From an uncultured Christensenellaceae bacterium (GTDB taxonomy: Bacteria; Bacillota; Clostridia; Christensenellales; UBA3700), in the NCBI GenBank assembly GCA_944380295.1, contig CALWHE010000005.1:28590-92589 (forward strand): DNA of 64,000 bases, written 5' to 3'. Positions 34,746 through 42,009 of the stretch are shown here, piece after piece. The position numbers were made by a program, and so were the translations under genes. The notes under the pieces are model-generated. The model did no database searches. It saw only the letters and a list, made by a program, of their open reading frames with translations, and was not told the origin of the DNA. How positions within the stretch are numbered: position 1 is the first letter of the stretch; the number at the start of each line of letters is the position of its first letter.

Positions 34746-35111
34746 ATGAGATATGACGATTGTTTATACATAGACAAGGCAAGAGAGGACATTTTGCGCG
34801 CTTATATGCCCACGGAAGCGGAAGCGCGGGCGCTGGCGGACTTTTTCTCCGTCTGCGCCGATCCCACGCGCGTGAAGATGCTCTCCGCGCTCGCAGCCGG
34901 GGACATGTGCGTGGGCGACATCGCCTGCGTGGTGGGCATGCACCCTTCCACGGTGTCGCACCAGCTCAAACTTTTGCGCGACAAGGGCATGGTTAAGGAT
35001 AGGCGGCGGGGCAAGGTGATCTATTATTCTCTGGCGGACGAGTGCGTGGTGGCGGCTTTGGACGTGGGCACGGAACGTCTTTTGCGCGCGAGCGCGGGCG
35101 GCAGGGCGTAA
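34746..35111 (+). CDS. ArsR/SmtB-family transcriptional regulator
   Basis: 121 residues. The winged helix is typical: LADFFSVCADPTRVKMLSALAAGDMCVGDIACVVGMHPSTVSHQLKLLRDKGMV and the wing RRRGKVIYYSL. Two cysteines frame the alpha-3 region (MCVGDIAC), similar to the ELCVCDL metal site of ArsR proteins, so metal or metalloid sensing is possible. No metal transporter gene is adjacent: the next gene is uvrC behind its own promoter. A TATAAT six bases before ATG suggests a leaderless mRNA. Confidence 0.9.
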   Translation: MRYDDCLYIDKAREDILRAYMPTEAEARALADFFSVCADPTRVKMLSALAAGDMCVGDIACVVGMHPSTVSHQLKLLRDKGMVKDRRRGKVIYYSLADECVVAALDVGTERLLRASAGGRA

Positions 35112-35138
35112 AGGCAAACGCTTTTCAAAGCCCGCCGA

Positions 35139-35168
35139 TTGACAAAAACGCTCCCGCGGGCTTATAAT
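35139..35168 (+). promoter_or_regulatory. Promoter of uvrC
   Basis: TTGACA (35139-35144), 18-bp spacer, TATAAT (35163-35168), about 80 bp before ATG 35249. Confidence 0.7.
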
Positions 35169-35248
35169 GAAAGCCGGACAAAAAGCTGCTTTTGCGGCTT
35201 TGCCTGCGACGCCGGCAAAACGCACAAAAGCAGGCGGCAAAGCGGAAA

Positions 35249-37069
35249 ATGAACGATATATTGCGGCAAAAGATAAAAGATCTGCCCGAGCAAAGCGGCG
35301 TTTACATCATGTATTCGCAATCGGGGCAGATACTCTATATAGGCAAAGCCAAGGTGCTGAAAAACCGGGTGAGCCAATATTTCAACGCCGGCGTCAAAAC
35401 GGAAAAAGTGGCGCGCATGGTGTCCAAAGTGCACACCTTCGATTACATCATCACGCGCAACGAAGTGGAGGCGCTGGTGCTGGAAAACAATCTCATCAAA
35501 CAGCACAAGCCGCCTTACAACATTCTGCTCAAAGACGACAAGAGTTATCCCTTTATCCGCATAGACGTAAAAGCCGATTTTCCGCGCGTGGAAGTGGTGC
35601 GGCGGCTGAAAGCGGACGGCGCCAGATATTTCGGACCTTATATGCAGGGCATTTCGAGCAAGGACATCACAGACCTTATCCATTCGGCGTTTTCTTTGCG
35701 TTCGTGTTCTTTGAACATGGACAAAGTGCCGCCTTCGCACCGCCCCTGCCTCAACCACCACATCGGCAGGTGTCTTGCGCCCTGCACGGGCACGGTGAGC
35801 AGGGAGGAATACAAAAAACAGGTGGACGGCGTGATAGCCTTTTTGAGCGGCAACGATAAAAAGGTGGAAGACATGCTCAGAGGGCGCATGCAGGCGGCTT
35901 CCGAGCGAGAAGATTACGAACAGGCGCTCTATTACAAGCAAAAACTGGACGTGCTGGACAAACTGGTGCGCCGCCAGGTGACCGCGCTGCCCAAGGAGCT
36001 GAACATAGACGTTTTTGCCATTGCTTCCAGCGGTCTGAACACGGTGGCGGCGGTGCTTTTCGTGCGCGGCGGCAAATTGCTGGGCGGGGACAAGCAGGTG
36101 ATAGAGGACGTTTCTTTGGACGAAAAAAGCGCGCTTTCCGCCTATATTTCCCGTTACACTTCTTCCGTGGGCTATATCGCGGACGAGGTGGTCACGAGCG
36201 TGCCGCTGGACGATGAAGACGCCATGGCGCAATATCTCTCCGACCTCAAAGGCAAAAAAGTCAACGTATACTGTCCCCACCAGGGGGTGCGGCGCCAGTT
36301 GGCGGACATGGCGCAGTCCAACGCCAAAGACTTTTTGGAAAAATCCCTTTCCGTGCGCGAGCGGCAGGACAACATGACGGTGGGCGCCATGATGCAGCTG
36401 GGCGAACTGCTGCGCCTGCCGCGCATCCCGGCGCGGATGGAATGTTACGATATATCCCATGTGTCCGGCACGGACAAGGTGGCTTCCATGGTGGTCTTTA
36501 TCAACGGGGAGCCGGCGCGCGGGCATTACCGCAAATTCCACATCAAAGAGGTGGAGGGGAACAACGATTTTGCCAGTCTGCAAGAAGCGCTCACCCGCCG
36601 CCTGGCGCACCTGAACGGAGAGGAAGAAGACGTGAGTTTTTCCTCCGTGCCCGACCTCATCGTCATAGACGGCGGCAAAGGTCAGCTCTCATCCGTGTTG
36701 GAAGCGGTGGGGGAGTGGGGAGAAAAGATAAACTTCATCTCCCTTGCCAAAAGGGAAGAAGAGGTGTTCACGCCGCATCGTTCGCAGCCGGTCATCCTGC
36801 CGCGCGAGAGCTATGCGCTCAAACTCTTGCAGCGCATACGCGACGAAGCGCACCGTTTTGCCATCACCTTTCACCGCAACACGCGCGGCAAACGCATGCG
36901 CCGCTCTTCTTTGGAAGACATTCCCAACGTGGGCGCGGTGAACGCAAAAAAGCTGCTCAAATCGTTCGGCACCGTAGCCGCCGTCAAACAGGCGACCGTG
37001 CCGGAGCTTATGCAGGTGGTGAACAAAAAGGCGGCGGAAAGCGTTTATAATTATTACCGGGAAGAATAA
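35249..37069 (+). CDS. uvrC: Excinuclease ABC subunit C
   Basis: 606 residues, full length. It has the GIY-YIG nuclease domain (GVY 17-19, YIG 30-32), the Cys cluster CLNHHIGRCLAPC, and the UVR UvrB-binding helix (ASEREDYEQALYYKQKL). The RNase-H-like second nuclease follows (ECYDISHVSG, PDLIVIDGGKGQL, DEAHRFAITFHR). C-terminal helix-hairpin-helix motifs (LEDIPNVGAVNAKKLL) end the protein. It makes the dual incisions of nucleotide excision repair. Start 35249 was preferred to the longer frame because MNDILRQKIKDLPEQSGVYIM matches the family N-terminus. Confidence 0.97.
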   Translation: MNDILRQKIKDLPEQSGVYIMYSQSGQILYIGKAKVLKNRVSQYFNAGVKTEKVARMVSKVHTFDYIITRNEVEALVLENNLIKQHKPPYNILLKDDKSYPFIRIDVKADFPRVEVVRRLKADGARYFGPYMQGISSKDITDLIHSAFSLRSCSLNMDKVPPSHRPCLNHHIGRCLAPCTGTVSREEYKKQVDGVIAFLSGNDKKVEDMLRGRMQAASEREDYEQALYYKQKLDVLDKLVRRQVTALPKELNIDVFAIASSGLNTVAAVLFVRGGKLLGGDKQVIEDVSLDEKSALSAYISRYTSSVGYIADEVVTSVPLDDEDAMAQYLSDLKGKKVNVYCPHQGVRRQLADMAQSNAKDFLEKSLSVRERQDNMTVGAMMQLGELLRLPRIPARMECYDISHVSGTDKVASMVVFINGEPARGHYRKFHIKEVEGNNDFASLQEALTRRLAHLNGEEEDVSFSSVPDLIVIDGGKGQLSSVLEAVGEWGEKINFISLAKREEEVFTPHRSQPVILPRESYALKLLQRIRDEAHRFAITFHRNTRGKRMRRSSLEDIPNVGAVNAKKLLKSFGTVAAVKQATVPELMQVVNKKAAESVYNYYREE

Positions 37070-37103
37070 GCGCGGGCGCGGCGCGGCGTCGGGCGCGTTT
37101 TTC

Positions 37104-37132
37104 TTGACATTTGCGCGTTTTGCGCGTAAAAT
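37104..37132 (+). promoter_or_regulatory. Promoter of the HAD phosphatase gene (leaderless type)
   Basis: TTGACA (37104-37109), 17-bp spacer, TAAAAT (37127-37132), then seven bases to ATG 37140. Confidence 0.75.
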
Positions 37133-37139
37133 TTTTTTC

Positions 37140-37952
37140 ATGAAATACAAAATGATTTTCAGCGACTTCGACGGGACGATCAGCCGTTCGGACAACACCG
37201 TGTCCGAGCGCGTCAAGGCGGCAGTCAAGGCATATGAAGCGGCGGGCGGCAAATTCGTGCTTGCCACGGGCAGGCTGTTTTCCGCAGCCTATCCGCGCGC
37301 CAGGGAACTGGATCTGCACGGAGAGATAATCGTCTATCAGGGCGGCGGCATTTTCGATCTGGACAGCAAAAAGCCGCTTTATCTGAACACGATAGACACA
37401 AGGCAGGCGGTCAAATTGCTGCGCGCCCTGGAAAAATTGACGTATTGCGAAAACCTGTGTTACTTTGACGACAAGTGCCATTGCGTGCGGCGCAACGAAT
37501 ACGTGGACGTGTTCTGCGACATCTGCGGCGTTCCCTCGTATCCGGTGGGCATGCCGCTTTCGGAGTATATAGAGCAAAACGCGATCATGCCCGTCAAGAT
37601 ACTTTCCCTGATGATGCCGGAGCACACGGAAGAGTTTTTGGCATACGGCAGAGCGGTCATGGGCGGGGAGATGGCGTTTGTGCGTTCGCATAAAAGCGTG
37701 GTGGAGATCCTGCCGTGGGGCATCAATAAGGGCGCGGCGGTGGAGCGCATCTGCAAAAGCCGCGGCATAGACAAGAGCGAGATAATTTGCATGGGCGATT
37801 CGGAAAACGACGCTTCCATGCTGGAATACGCGGGACTGGGCATAGCCGCCGGCAACGCCATGCCCGCGCTCAAAGAAAAAGCCGACCTGGTGGGCGTGAG
37901 CAACGATGAAGATCTGGCGGCTTGGGTAATAGAAAATTTTGCGTTGAGGTGA
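37140..37952 (+). CDS. HAD-superfamily phosphatase, Cof/YidA type
   Basis: 270 residues. Motif I DFDGT (9-13) provides the nucleophile and acid Asp; motif II lies in VLATGRL; motif III/IV is the C-terminal Lys and GDSENDASML. The insert between them is the C2 cap of Cof-type enzymes, which dephosphorylate sugar phosphates, nucleotides or flavin precursors. The substrate cannot be predicted. It lies 2 bp before hprK and is probably co-transcribed with it from the promoter at 37104. With TSS at or next to ATG, the message would be leaderless. Confidence 0.9.
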   Translation: MKYKMIFSDFDGTISRSDNTVSERVKAAVKAYEAAGGKFVLATGRLFSAAYPRARELDLHGEIIVYQGGGIFDLDSKKPLYLNTIDTRQAVKLLRALEKLTYCENLCYFDDKCHCVRRNEYVDVFCDICGVPSYPVGMPLSEYIEQNAIMPVKILSLMMPEHTEEFLAYGRAVMGGEMAFVRSHKSVVEILPWGINKGAAVERICKSRGIDKSEIICMGDSENDASMLEYAGLGIAAGNAMPALKEKADLVGVSNDEDLAAWVIENFALR

Positions 37953-37954
37953 GT

Positions 37955-38872
37955 ATGAAAGAAGAAAAAGTAAAGGCGCAAAGCATGAAGATCAAAGATT
38001 TTTGCAAGGCGTGCGATCTGGAAATAATCGACGGCAGCGAACTGCAATACATAACCTTTTCTTCCATGATGGTCAATCGTCCGGGCTTGATGTTCGCCGG
38101 TTTCGACGCATACTTCGGCGCGGGCAGGATCCAGCTCATCGGCAATGCGGAAAACTTTTATTTGCAGTCTTTGAGTGAAGAAGAACGGCTTGACGCCATT
38201 CGCCGCCTGCTTTCCCGTCATGTGCCCTGCGTCATCTTTGCGCGCGGCATTTCTCCCGACACCACGTTCACGGAAGAGGCGCAGCGCTTCGGCGTGCCGC
38301 TGTTTTCTTCGCAGAGCGTGACCACGCGCATGAGCGTGACTCTTTCCAACTTTTTATCCGAACTTCTGGCGCCCGAGGAGAGCGTGCACGGCACTCTGAT
38401 GGAGATCACCGGTCTGGGAGTGCTCATCACGGGCGGCAGCGGCATGGGTAAGAGCGAAACGGCGCTCGAACTTATCAACCGCGGACACAGACTGGTGGCG
38501 GACGACGCAGTGATCGTCAAGCGCGTGGGCGATAAGCTCATCGGCAGAGCGCCGGAAAAGACCAAATTTTATATGGAAGTGCGCGGCATAGGCATCATAG
38601 ACGTGCGCCGCATGTATGGCGTGGGTGCCATTTTGGGCAGCGAACATATAGACCTTGTTTTGGATCTGCAAAAGTGGGAGGAGCGCGTGCAGACTGACAG
38701 GCTGGGCAGCACCAAGATGAGCAGGGAGATCTTGGGCATACCCGTGCCCAAACTCACTTTGCCCGTTATGCCGGGCAGGAACCTTGCCATTGTGGCGGAA
38801 GTGGCGGCGCGCAATTTCCGTCTGCAATCCATGGGCTTTGACGCGCTGCAATCCATGTTGGAGGGCAAGTGA
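37955..38872 (+). CDS. hprK: HPr kinase/phosphorylase
   Basis: 305 residues, normal length. The N-terminal domain is followed by the P-loop GGSGMGKS (160-167) and the HprK signature downstream (FYMEVRGIGIIDVRRMYG, and IPVPKLTLPVMPGRN). It phosphorylates Ser46 of HPr and Crh and reverses this, setting carbon catabolite repression in Gram-positive bacteria. ATG 37955 follows GAGGTGA. A likely target with a conserved Ser but no His is encoded at 40981. Confidence 0.96.
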   Translation: MKEEKVKAQSMKIKDFCKACDLEIIDGSELQYITFSSMMVNRPGLMFAGFDAYFGAGRIQLIGNAENFYLQSLSEEERLDAIRRLLSRHVPCVIFARGISPDTTFTEEAQRFGVPLFSSQSVTTRMSVTLSNFLSELLAPEESVHGTLMEITGLGVLITGGSGMGKSETALELINRGHRLVADDAVIVKRVGDKLIGRAPEKTKFYMEVRGIGIIDVRRMYGVGAILGSEHIDLVLDLQKWEERVQTDRLGSTKMSREILGIPVPKLTLPVMPGRNLAIVAEVAARNFRLQSMGFDALQSMLEGK

Positions 38873-39045
38873 TGAACAATCTGGAAAGATCTCGCCTGGC
38901 GGAACATTACGACGAGGACTGCGACGAACTGTTCGAAGCCGACCTCGAAGACGCACAGAAGTTTGAAAGCGACGCGGAGAGTTTCAAGCGCAAGTATAAA
39001 GAATTTTATACGGATATAAAAATCTCACACAAAGAAGACTGGTGA
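38872..39045 (+). CDS. Small acidic protein (57 aa) coupled to hprK
   Basis: The ATG shares one base with the hprK stop (TGATG), implying translational coupling. The product is strongly acidic and helical (LAEHYDEDCDELFEADLEDA) and ends in HKEDW. No family recognised. It is followed directly by a terminator at 39069, so the HAD-hprK-ORF unit ends here. The overlap, codon usage and terminator position support a real gene. Confidence 0.65.
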   Translation: MNNLERSRLAEHYDEDCDELFEADLEDAQKFESDAESFKRKYKEFYTDIKISHKEDW

Positions 39046-39068
39046 AAGATAAGCGAAAAACAAAAGGG

Positions 39069-39113
39069 AAAGGGCGGATATGGTTTTATGCCATATCTGC
39101 CCTTTTGTTTTTC
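39069..39113 (+). terminator. Terminator of the hprK unit
   Basis: AAAGGGCGGATATGG (39069-39083) pairs with CCATATCTGCCCTTT (39091-39105) with one wobble, then a T-rich tail. Confidence 0.85.
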
Positions 39114-39255
39114 GCTTCCTGAGGGGACACCCCGCCATTGAAGATAGGCGCCGAGTGAAAGTGCCGTGCGACAAAGCATTTTAATGTTCTAACGACATCA
39201 GCGCACAGCACTTTGCGCCTACGTGTGAGGGGCAAACCCGACACGCTCCGCTGCG

Positions 39256-39369
39256 GTTTTCCCCTCGTTTTGCGGCGAGATATAAGAAAGCGCGCAAGCC
39301 TTAGCCGCAAAACTTCACCCCTTTCCGCCGCCGCGAAGCGGCGCGCAAGGCAGTCGCCTTGCCCAAGGT
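39256..39369. repeat. Structured intergenic repeat, copy A
   Basis: It starts with a hairpin GTTTTGCGGC (39267-39276)/GCCGCAAAAC (39304-39313). It ends in a 47-nt core (39323-39369) of CCGCCGCCGC, GCGGCGCGC and the small palindrome GCAAGGC-AGTC-GCCTTGC. The core recurs nearly identically in copy B. Confidence 0.75.
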
Positions 39370-39485
39370 GCGCTCACCGAAAAGCGCGGTTTTCGATGGC
39401 AGGATTTACCACTTTCATTGATAGATATAACAATGATGATATAAAGCGTAACATATCGCCGTTTTATTTTTTTGAGGCGTAGTTT

Positions 39486-39596
39486 CCCCTCTTTTTGCGG
39501 AACACGTTATCTCGTATCGCGCTTGGTCGCGCCGCAAAAATTCATCTCTTCCGCCGCCGCTGGAGCGGCGCGCAAGGCAGTCGCCTTGCCCAAGGT
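39486..39596. repeat. Structured intergenic repeat, copy B
   Basis: Same layout as copy A: hairpin TTTTTGCGG (39492-39500)/CCGCAAAAA (39532-39540) and the conserved core 39549-39596, differing mainly by TGGA for GAA in the loop. Hairpin loops differ in sequence, so structure is kept more than loop bases. No ORF in 39114-40051 looks real. Confidence 0.75.
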
Positions 39597-39822
39597 AACG
39601 CTTGGCAAAAGTGCGATTTTGCCGCGCTTTATTACACTTTATTGTGTAAGCCTGGCGAAGAGATGAGCTGGAAAAACGAACAAGTTACTTCAAGGCACGA
39701 TCGGGGGTGGAGAGCCCGACGCTCCCGTTATGCTGCCGCCCCGCGCTCCGGGTGCAGCGTCACGCTGTCGATTTTGCCGCGCTTTTATCGCACTTTATTC
39801 TATGTGCCCACAGCACCGCCAC

Positions 39823-40044
39823 GCACGACGAGCGCGGAGCTGTATCGTCGTGCATTTCACGTGCCCTCTCGTCGCTTGCGGTTTGAGGGCACATTTCACG
39901 TTTTTGCTTTACGAAGCAAAAACATTTCACTTTTGCGCAGCAGTATATGTTCGCTTACCGCTCACTTATATCTGCGCAAAAATTTCACGTCCTGCGCCGC
40001 CAAACATTTTTGTCGCTTTTCACTTTTGTTTGGTGGCGCAGGAC
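39823..40044. repeat. Tandem array of five hairpins with ATTTCAC linkers
   Basis: Perfect or near-perfect stems follow one another. They are GCACGACGA/TCGTCGTGC (39823-39853), GTGCCCTC/GAGGGCAC (39861-39892), TTTTTGCTT/AAGCAAAAA (39901-39922), TTTTGCGCAG/CTGCGCAAAA (39931-39981), and a 16-bp stem GTCCTGCGCC.CCAAAC with its complement (39989-40044). The first four are each followed by ATTTCAC (39854, 39893, 39924, 39982). Stem sequences differ but the linker is constant. The array abuts the 3' end of the leftward gene ending at 40052. Confidence 0.8.
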
Positions 40045-40051
40045 ATCATGG

Positions 40052-40765
40052 TCATATTATCGCATATTGTTTGAGCACCGTGGCTATCGCTCTGATAAAG
40101 TGCGCGCCGTTTTTATAATCGCGCATGACCCCGGTCAGTCCCAAAAACATGGCTTTCACCATTTTGGCGCGGGAGAGTTCCAGCGAATAATAAAGTCCTT
40201 CCAGCATGGTGAAAAAATCTTCGCGTGCGTCGTCCGTGATGGCGTTGTCGGCAGCCACCGCTTCCGTGAACTGCATGATTACGGGCAGGAGCTGTTCTTT
40301 CACTCCTTCGCTCACGGCGTTGTCGTCGGGCGCGTCTTCGGAGGCGGCGTCTTCGCTCTCGTCGGCGAGCACGTTTTTGAACGCCATCAGATAGGGCATG
40401 ATAACGCTGTTTACGAACATGTCGAAAGAAGTGTCCACTCCGGAAGCGCGGTAATACTTTTTGATGAAGTTATGAAAATTTATCGTGCCGCGGTCCAGCT
40501 CGAACAAAAGCCCGGTGATCAGCGCCACCACCTTGCGCGAGCCGAGCGGCAGTTTGAAAATGCCGCCGCTCATTGCCGTTTCCAACTCCGAAGAATACAT
40601 GAAGCCGTAATTGCACTTTTCCAGGCGCGACATGAGCACGGGTTGGGAAGAGATGTAGCGCAGCAGGGAGGCAATGGTGTTGCCCGACATGATATACTTG
40701 CCTTCCTTGACGCGCGTGCAGCGCGCGGCGAGTTCGGCATAAATTTGTTGCATGCTTTCGTCCAT
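40052..40765 (-). CDS. Hypothetical protein (237 aa)
   Basis: The ATG at 40765 has SD AGGTGG at good spacing (an in-frame GTG lies 3 codons earlier, inside the SD). The protein is mostly helical and soluble, with an acidic low-complexity insert (ESEDAASEDAPDDNAVSEG, about residues 138-156). No catalytic motif or family was recognised. A promoter TTGCTA-N17-TATAAT lies at 40784-40812 on this strand. Its transcript would run into the hairpin array directly after the stop, which could act as its 3' end. Single-gene unit, divergent from the HPr-like gene. Confidence 0.7.
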   Translation of the reverse strand: MDESMQQIYAELAARCTRVKEGKYIMSGNTIASLLRYISSQPVLMSRLEKCNYGFMYSSELETAMSGGIFKLPLGSRKVVALITGLLFELDRGTINFHNFIKKYYRASGVDTSFDMFVNSVIMPYLMAFKNVLADESEDAASEDAPDDNAVSEGVKEQLLPVIMQFTEAVAADNAITDDAREDFFTMLEGLYYSLELSRAKMVKAMFLGLTGVMRDYKNGAHFIRAIATVLKQYAII

Positions 40766-40783
40766 AAGATCCACCTTTTCTAT

Positions 40784-40812
40784 ATTATATATCCGGCGGG
40801 AAAAAATAGCAA
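40784..40812 (-). promoter_or_regulatory. Promoter of the leftward hypothetical gene
   Basis: TTGCTA (40812-40807), 17-bp spacer, TATAAT (40789-40784) on the minus strand. Confidence 0.7.
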
Positions 40813-40915
40813 GACAAAAAATGCGGCGGAGCCGAGAAGCGGCGCGCGGGCGGGGACGGGCGCAAATATTTCTGCGCGTTATATGCAGGTAATGAAATTT
40901 ATGTTATGATTACGG

Positions 40916-40944
40916 TTGCAAACGGCGGAAAAATGTTTTATAAT
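40916..40944 (+). promoter_or_regulatory. Promoter of the HPr-like/DUF4364 pair
   Basis: TTGCAA (40916-40921), 17-bp spacer, TATAAT (40939-40944). Confidence 0.7.
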
Positions 40945-40980
40945 AAATTCCGCATCAAATTTTCAGAGGTATGTAAAGGC

Positions 40981-41211
40981 ATGAAATCGATCAGGATATT
41001 GCTGGATACAACGGACAAAGTGAACTCCTTTGTCAAAATAATCTCCTCTTTTGATTACGACGCCGATGTGAGGAGCGGCAGATACGTGGTGAACGCCAAA
41101 TCTATTTTGGGCATTTTTTCTTTGGATTGCATGCGCCCCGTGGTGCTTGAGATCTATGCAAACGACTGCGACGACCTTTTGGAACAGCTCGCGCCCTTTA
41201 TGGTGAAGTGA
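40981..41211 (+). CDS. HPr-like (Crh-type) protein lacking the active-site histidine
   Basis: 76 residues, slightly shorter than HPr (85-88). The region NAKSILGIFSLDC (38-50) matches the Ser46 segment of HPr, with Ser41 as the candidate HprK target. At the position of His15, where HPr reads HARP, this protein has TTDKVNS: no histidine, so it cannot carry PTS phosphate. That is the situation of Bacillus Crh, a CcpA corepressor. hprK lies 2 kb upstream. It overlaps the DUF4364 gene by one base. The HPr fold is inferred from pattern only. Confidence 0.75.
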   Translation: MKSIRILLDTTDKVNSFVKIISSFDYDADVRSGRYVVNAKSILGIFSLDCMRPVVLEIYANDCDDLLEQLAPFMVK

Positions 41212-41753
41212 TGGACAAGTCCGTGCGCGTGGATGAAGAGGCTTTTGTCAACAAGCTCATTCTGCTTTATATCTTCGATCAGTGCAACGTGGGACTGATC
41301 GAGAACGTCATATACGACATAGCCACTTCACACAACTGGATACAGCCCATGTTTTGCAAGCCGGCGTTCGACGACCTGGTCAAGACGGATTACGTGGTCA
41401 ATCTGTCGCGTCCGCGCGCGCCTCAGCCGCGTTACAAGATAACCCCGGACGGCAGGGAGTGTTTGAAGTGTTTTTATTATAAAATACCGCTTTCCGTGCG
41501 CGAGGAGATCGCCGCCTATATCAAAGAAAACCTGATGGCGTATCGCAAACAGCAGGACTATATCTCCGACTATTACCGCAGCGACGACGGCTCTTACACC
41601 GTGGTCTTGAAGATAGTGGACGACACTTCCACCTGGATGGAACTCAAACTCAAAGTGGACAACCGCGCCAAGGCGAAGTGGATATTCAAGACCTGGCGGG
41701 ACAAGGCGGTGGAAGTTTACGGATATTTGAGCGAAAACGTGATAGAAAATTAA
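41211..41753 (+). CDS. DUF4364-family protein
   Basis: 180 residues. N-terminal winged-helix-like region (NKLILLYIFDQCNVGLIENVIYDIATSHNWIQPMFCKPAFDDLVKTDYV...YKITPDGRECL) followed by an alpha/beta C-terminal domain (YTVVLKIVDDTSTWMELKLKVDNRAKAKWI). This matches DUF4364, a Firmicutes family related in its first part to PadR/MarR-type regulators, so DNA binding is plausible. ATG 41211 overlaps the HPr-like stop by one base. The pairing suggests regulation linked to the HPr-like protein, which is inference. Confidence 0.8.
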   Translation: MDKSVRVDEEAFVNKLILLYIFDQCNVGLIENVIYDIATSHNWIQPMFCKPAFDDLVKTDYVVNLSRPRAPQPRYKITPDGRECLKCFYYKIPLSVREEIAAYIKENLMAYRKQQDYISDYYRSDDGSYTVVLKIVDDTSTWMELKLKVDNRAKAKWIFKTWRDKAVEVYGYLSENVIEN

Positions 41754-41847
41754 AATAAGCGCCCCGCAAAGCCCGCGGCAAGCGGCGCGGAAGGGCGGAC
41801 GTCATCTTCAATTTTTCTTTCATACAGCCTCATTTTTCCGCTTACTG

Positions 41848-41876
41848 TTTACTTTTATTATATTTGATGTTATAAT
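41848..41876 (+). promoter_or_regulatory. Promoter of the GPH transporter operon
   Basis: TTTACT (41848-41853), 17-bp spacer, TATAAT (41871-41876), giving a leader of about 125 nt. Confidence 0.75.
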
Positions 41877-41884
41877 ATGCCAAA

Positions 41885-42002
41885 CGGGAATAACAAAAGC
41901 CCGCTTAACGCGGGAAGAGTTATTCTTGCCGGCATAGCAAAGTGTAAACGCACTTTCTTTTTCTCATGAATAAAAATCGGGTCTTTATTAAGACCTCAGG
42001 GG
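41885..42002 (+). ncRNA. Structured 5' leader of the GPH transporter (unassigned)
   Basis: Three helices are visible. First, GAATAAC (41888-41894)/GTTATTC (41919-41925) encloses CCCGC/GCGGG. Second, AAAGTG (41939-41944)/CACTTT (41951-41956) is followed by a pyrimidine-rich tract with T5. Third, GGTCTT (41980-41985)/AAGACC (41990-41995) lies just before the SD CAGGGG. The second resembles an attenuator. I could not match it to a known riboswitch class. Confidence 0.5.
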
Positions 42003-42009
42003 TAAAATT

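Noticed and set aside
35167..35859. 230-aa ORF starting right after the uvrC promoter
   Set aside because: Out of frame with uvrC, overlaps its conserved GIY-YIG domain, and has no family similarity.
39823..40044. CRISPR or integron attC array
   Set aside because: The constant part is only 7 bp, stems all differ, no cassette ORFs, no integrase or cas genes.
39495..40909. ORFs of 114-320 aa across the intergenic repeats
   Set aside because: They run through hairpins and repeats or antisense to the gene ending at 40052, and have no SD or motif.
41943..41956. cre site (CcpA) in the GPH leader, TGTAAACGCACTTT
   Set aside because: Only the first half matches the consensus; the arms are better explained as a hairpin.
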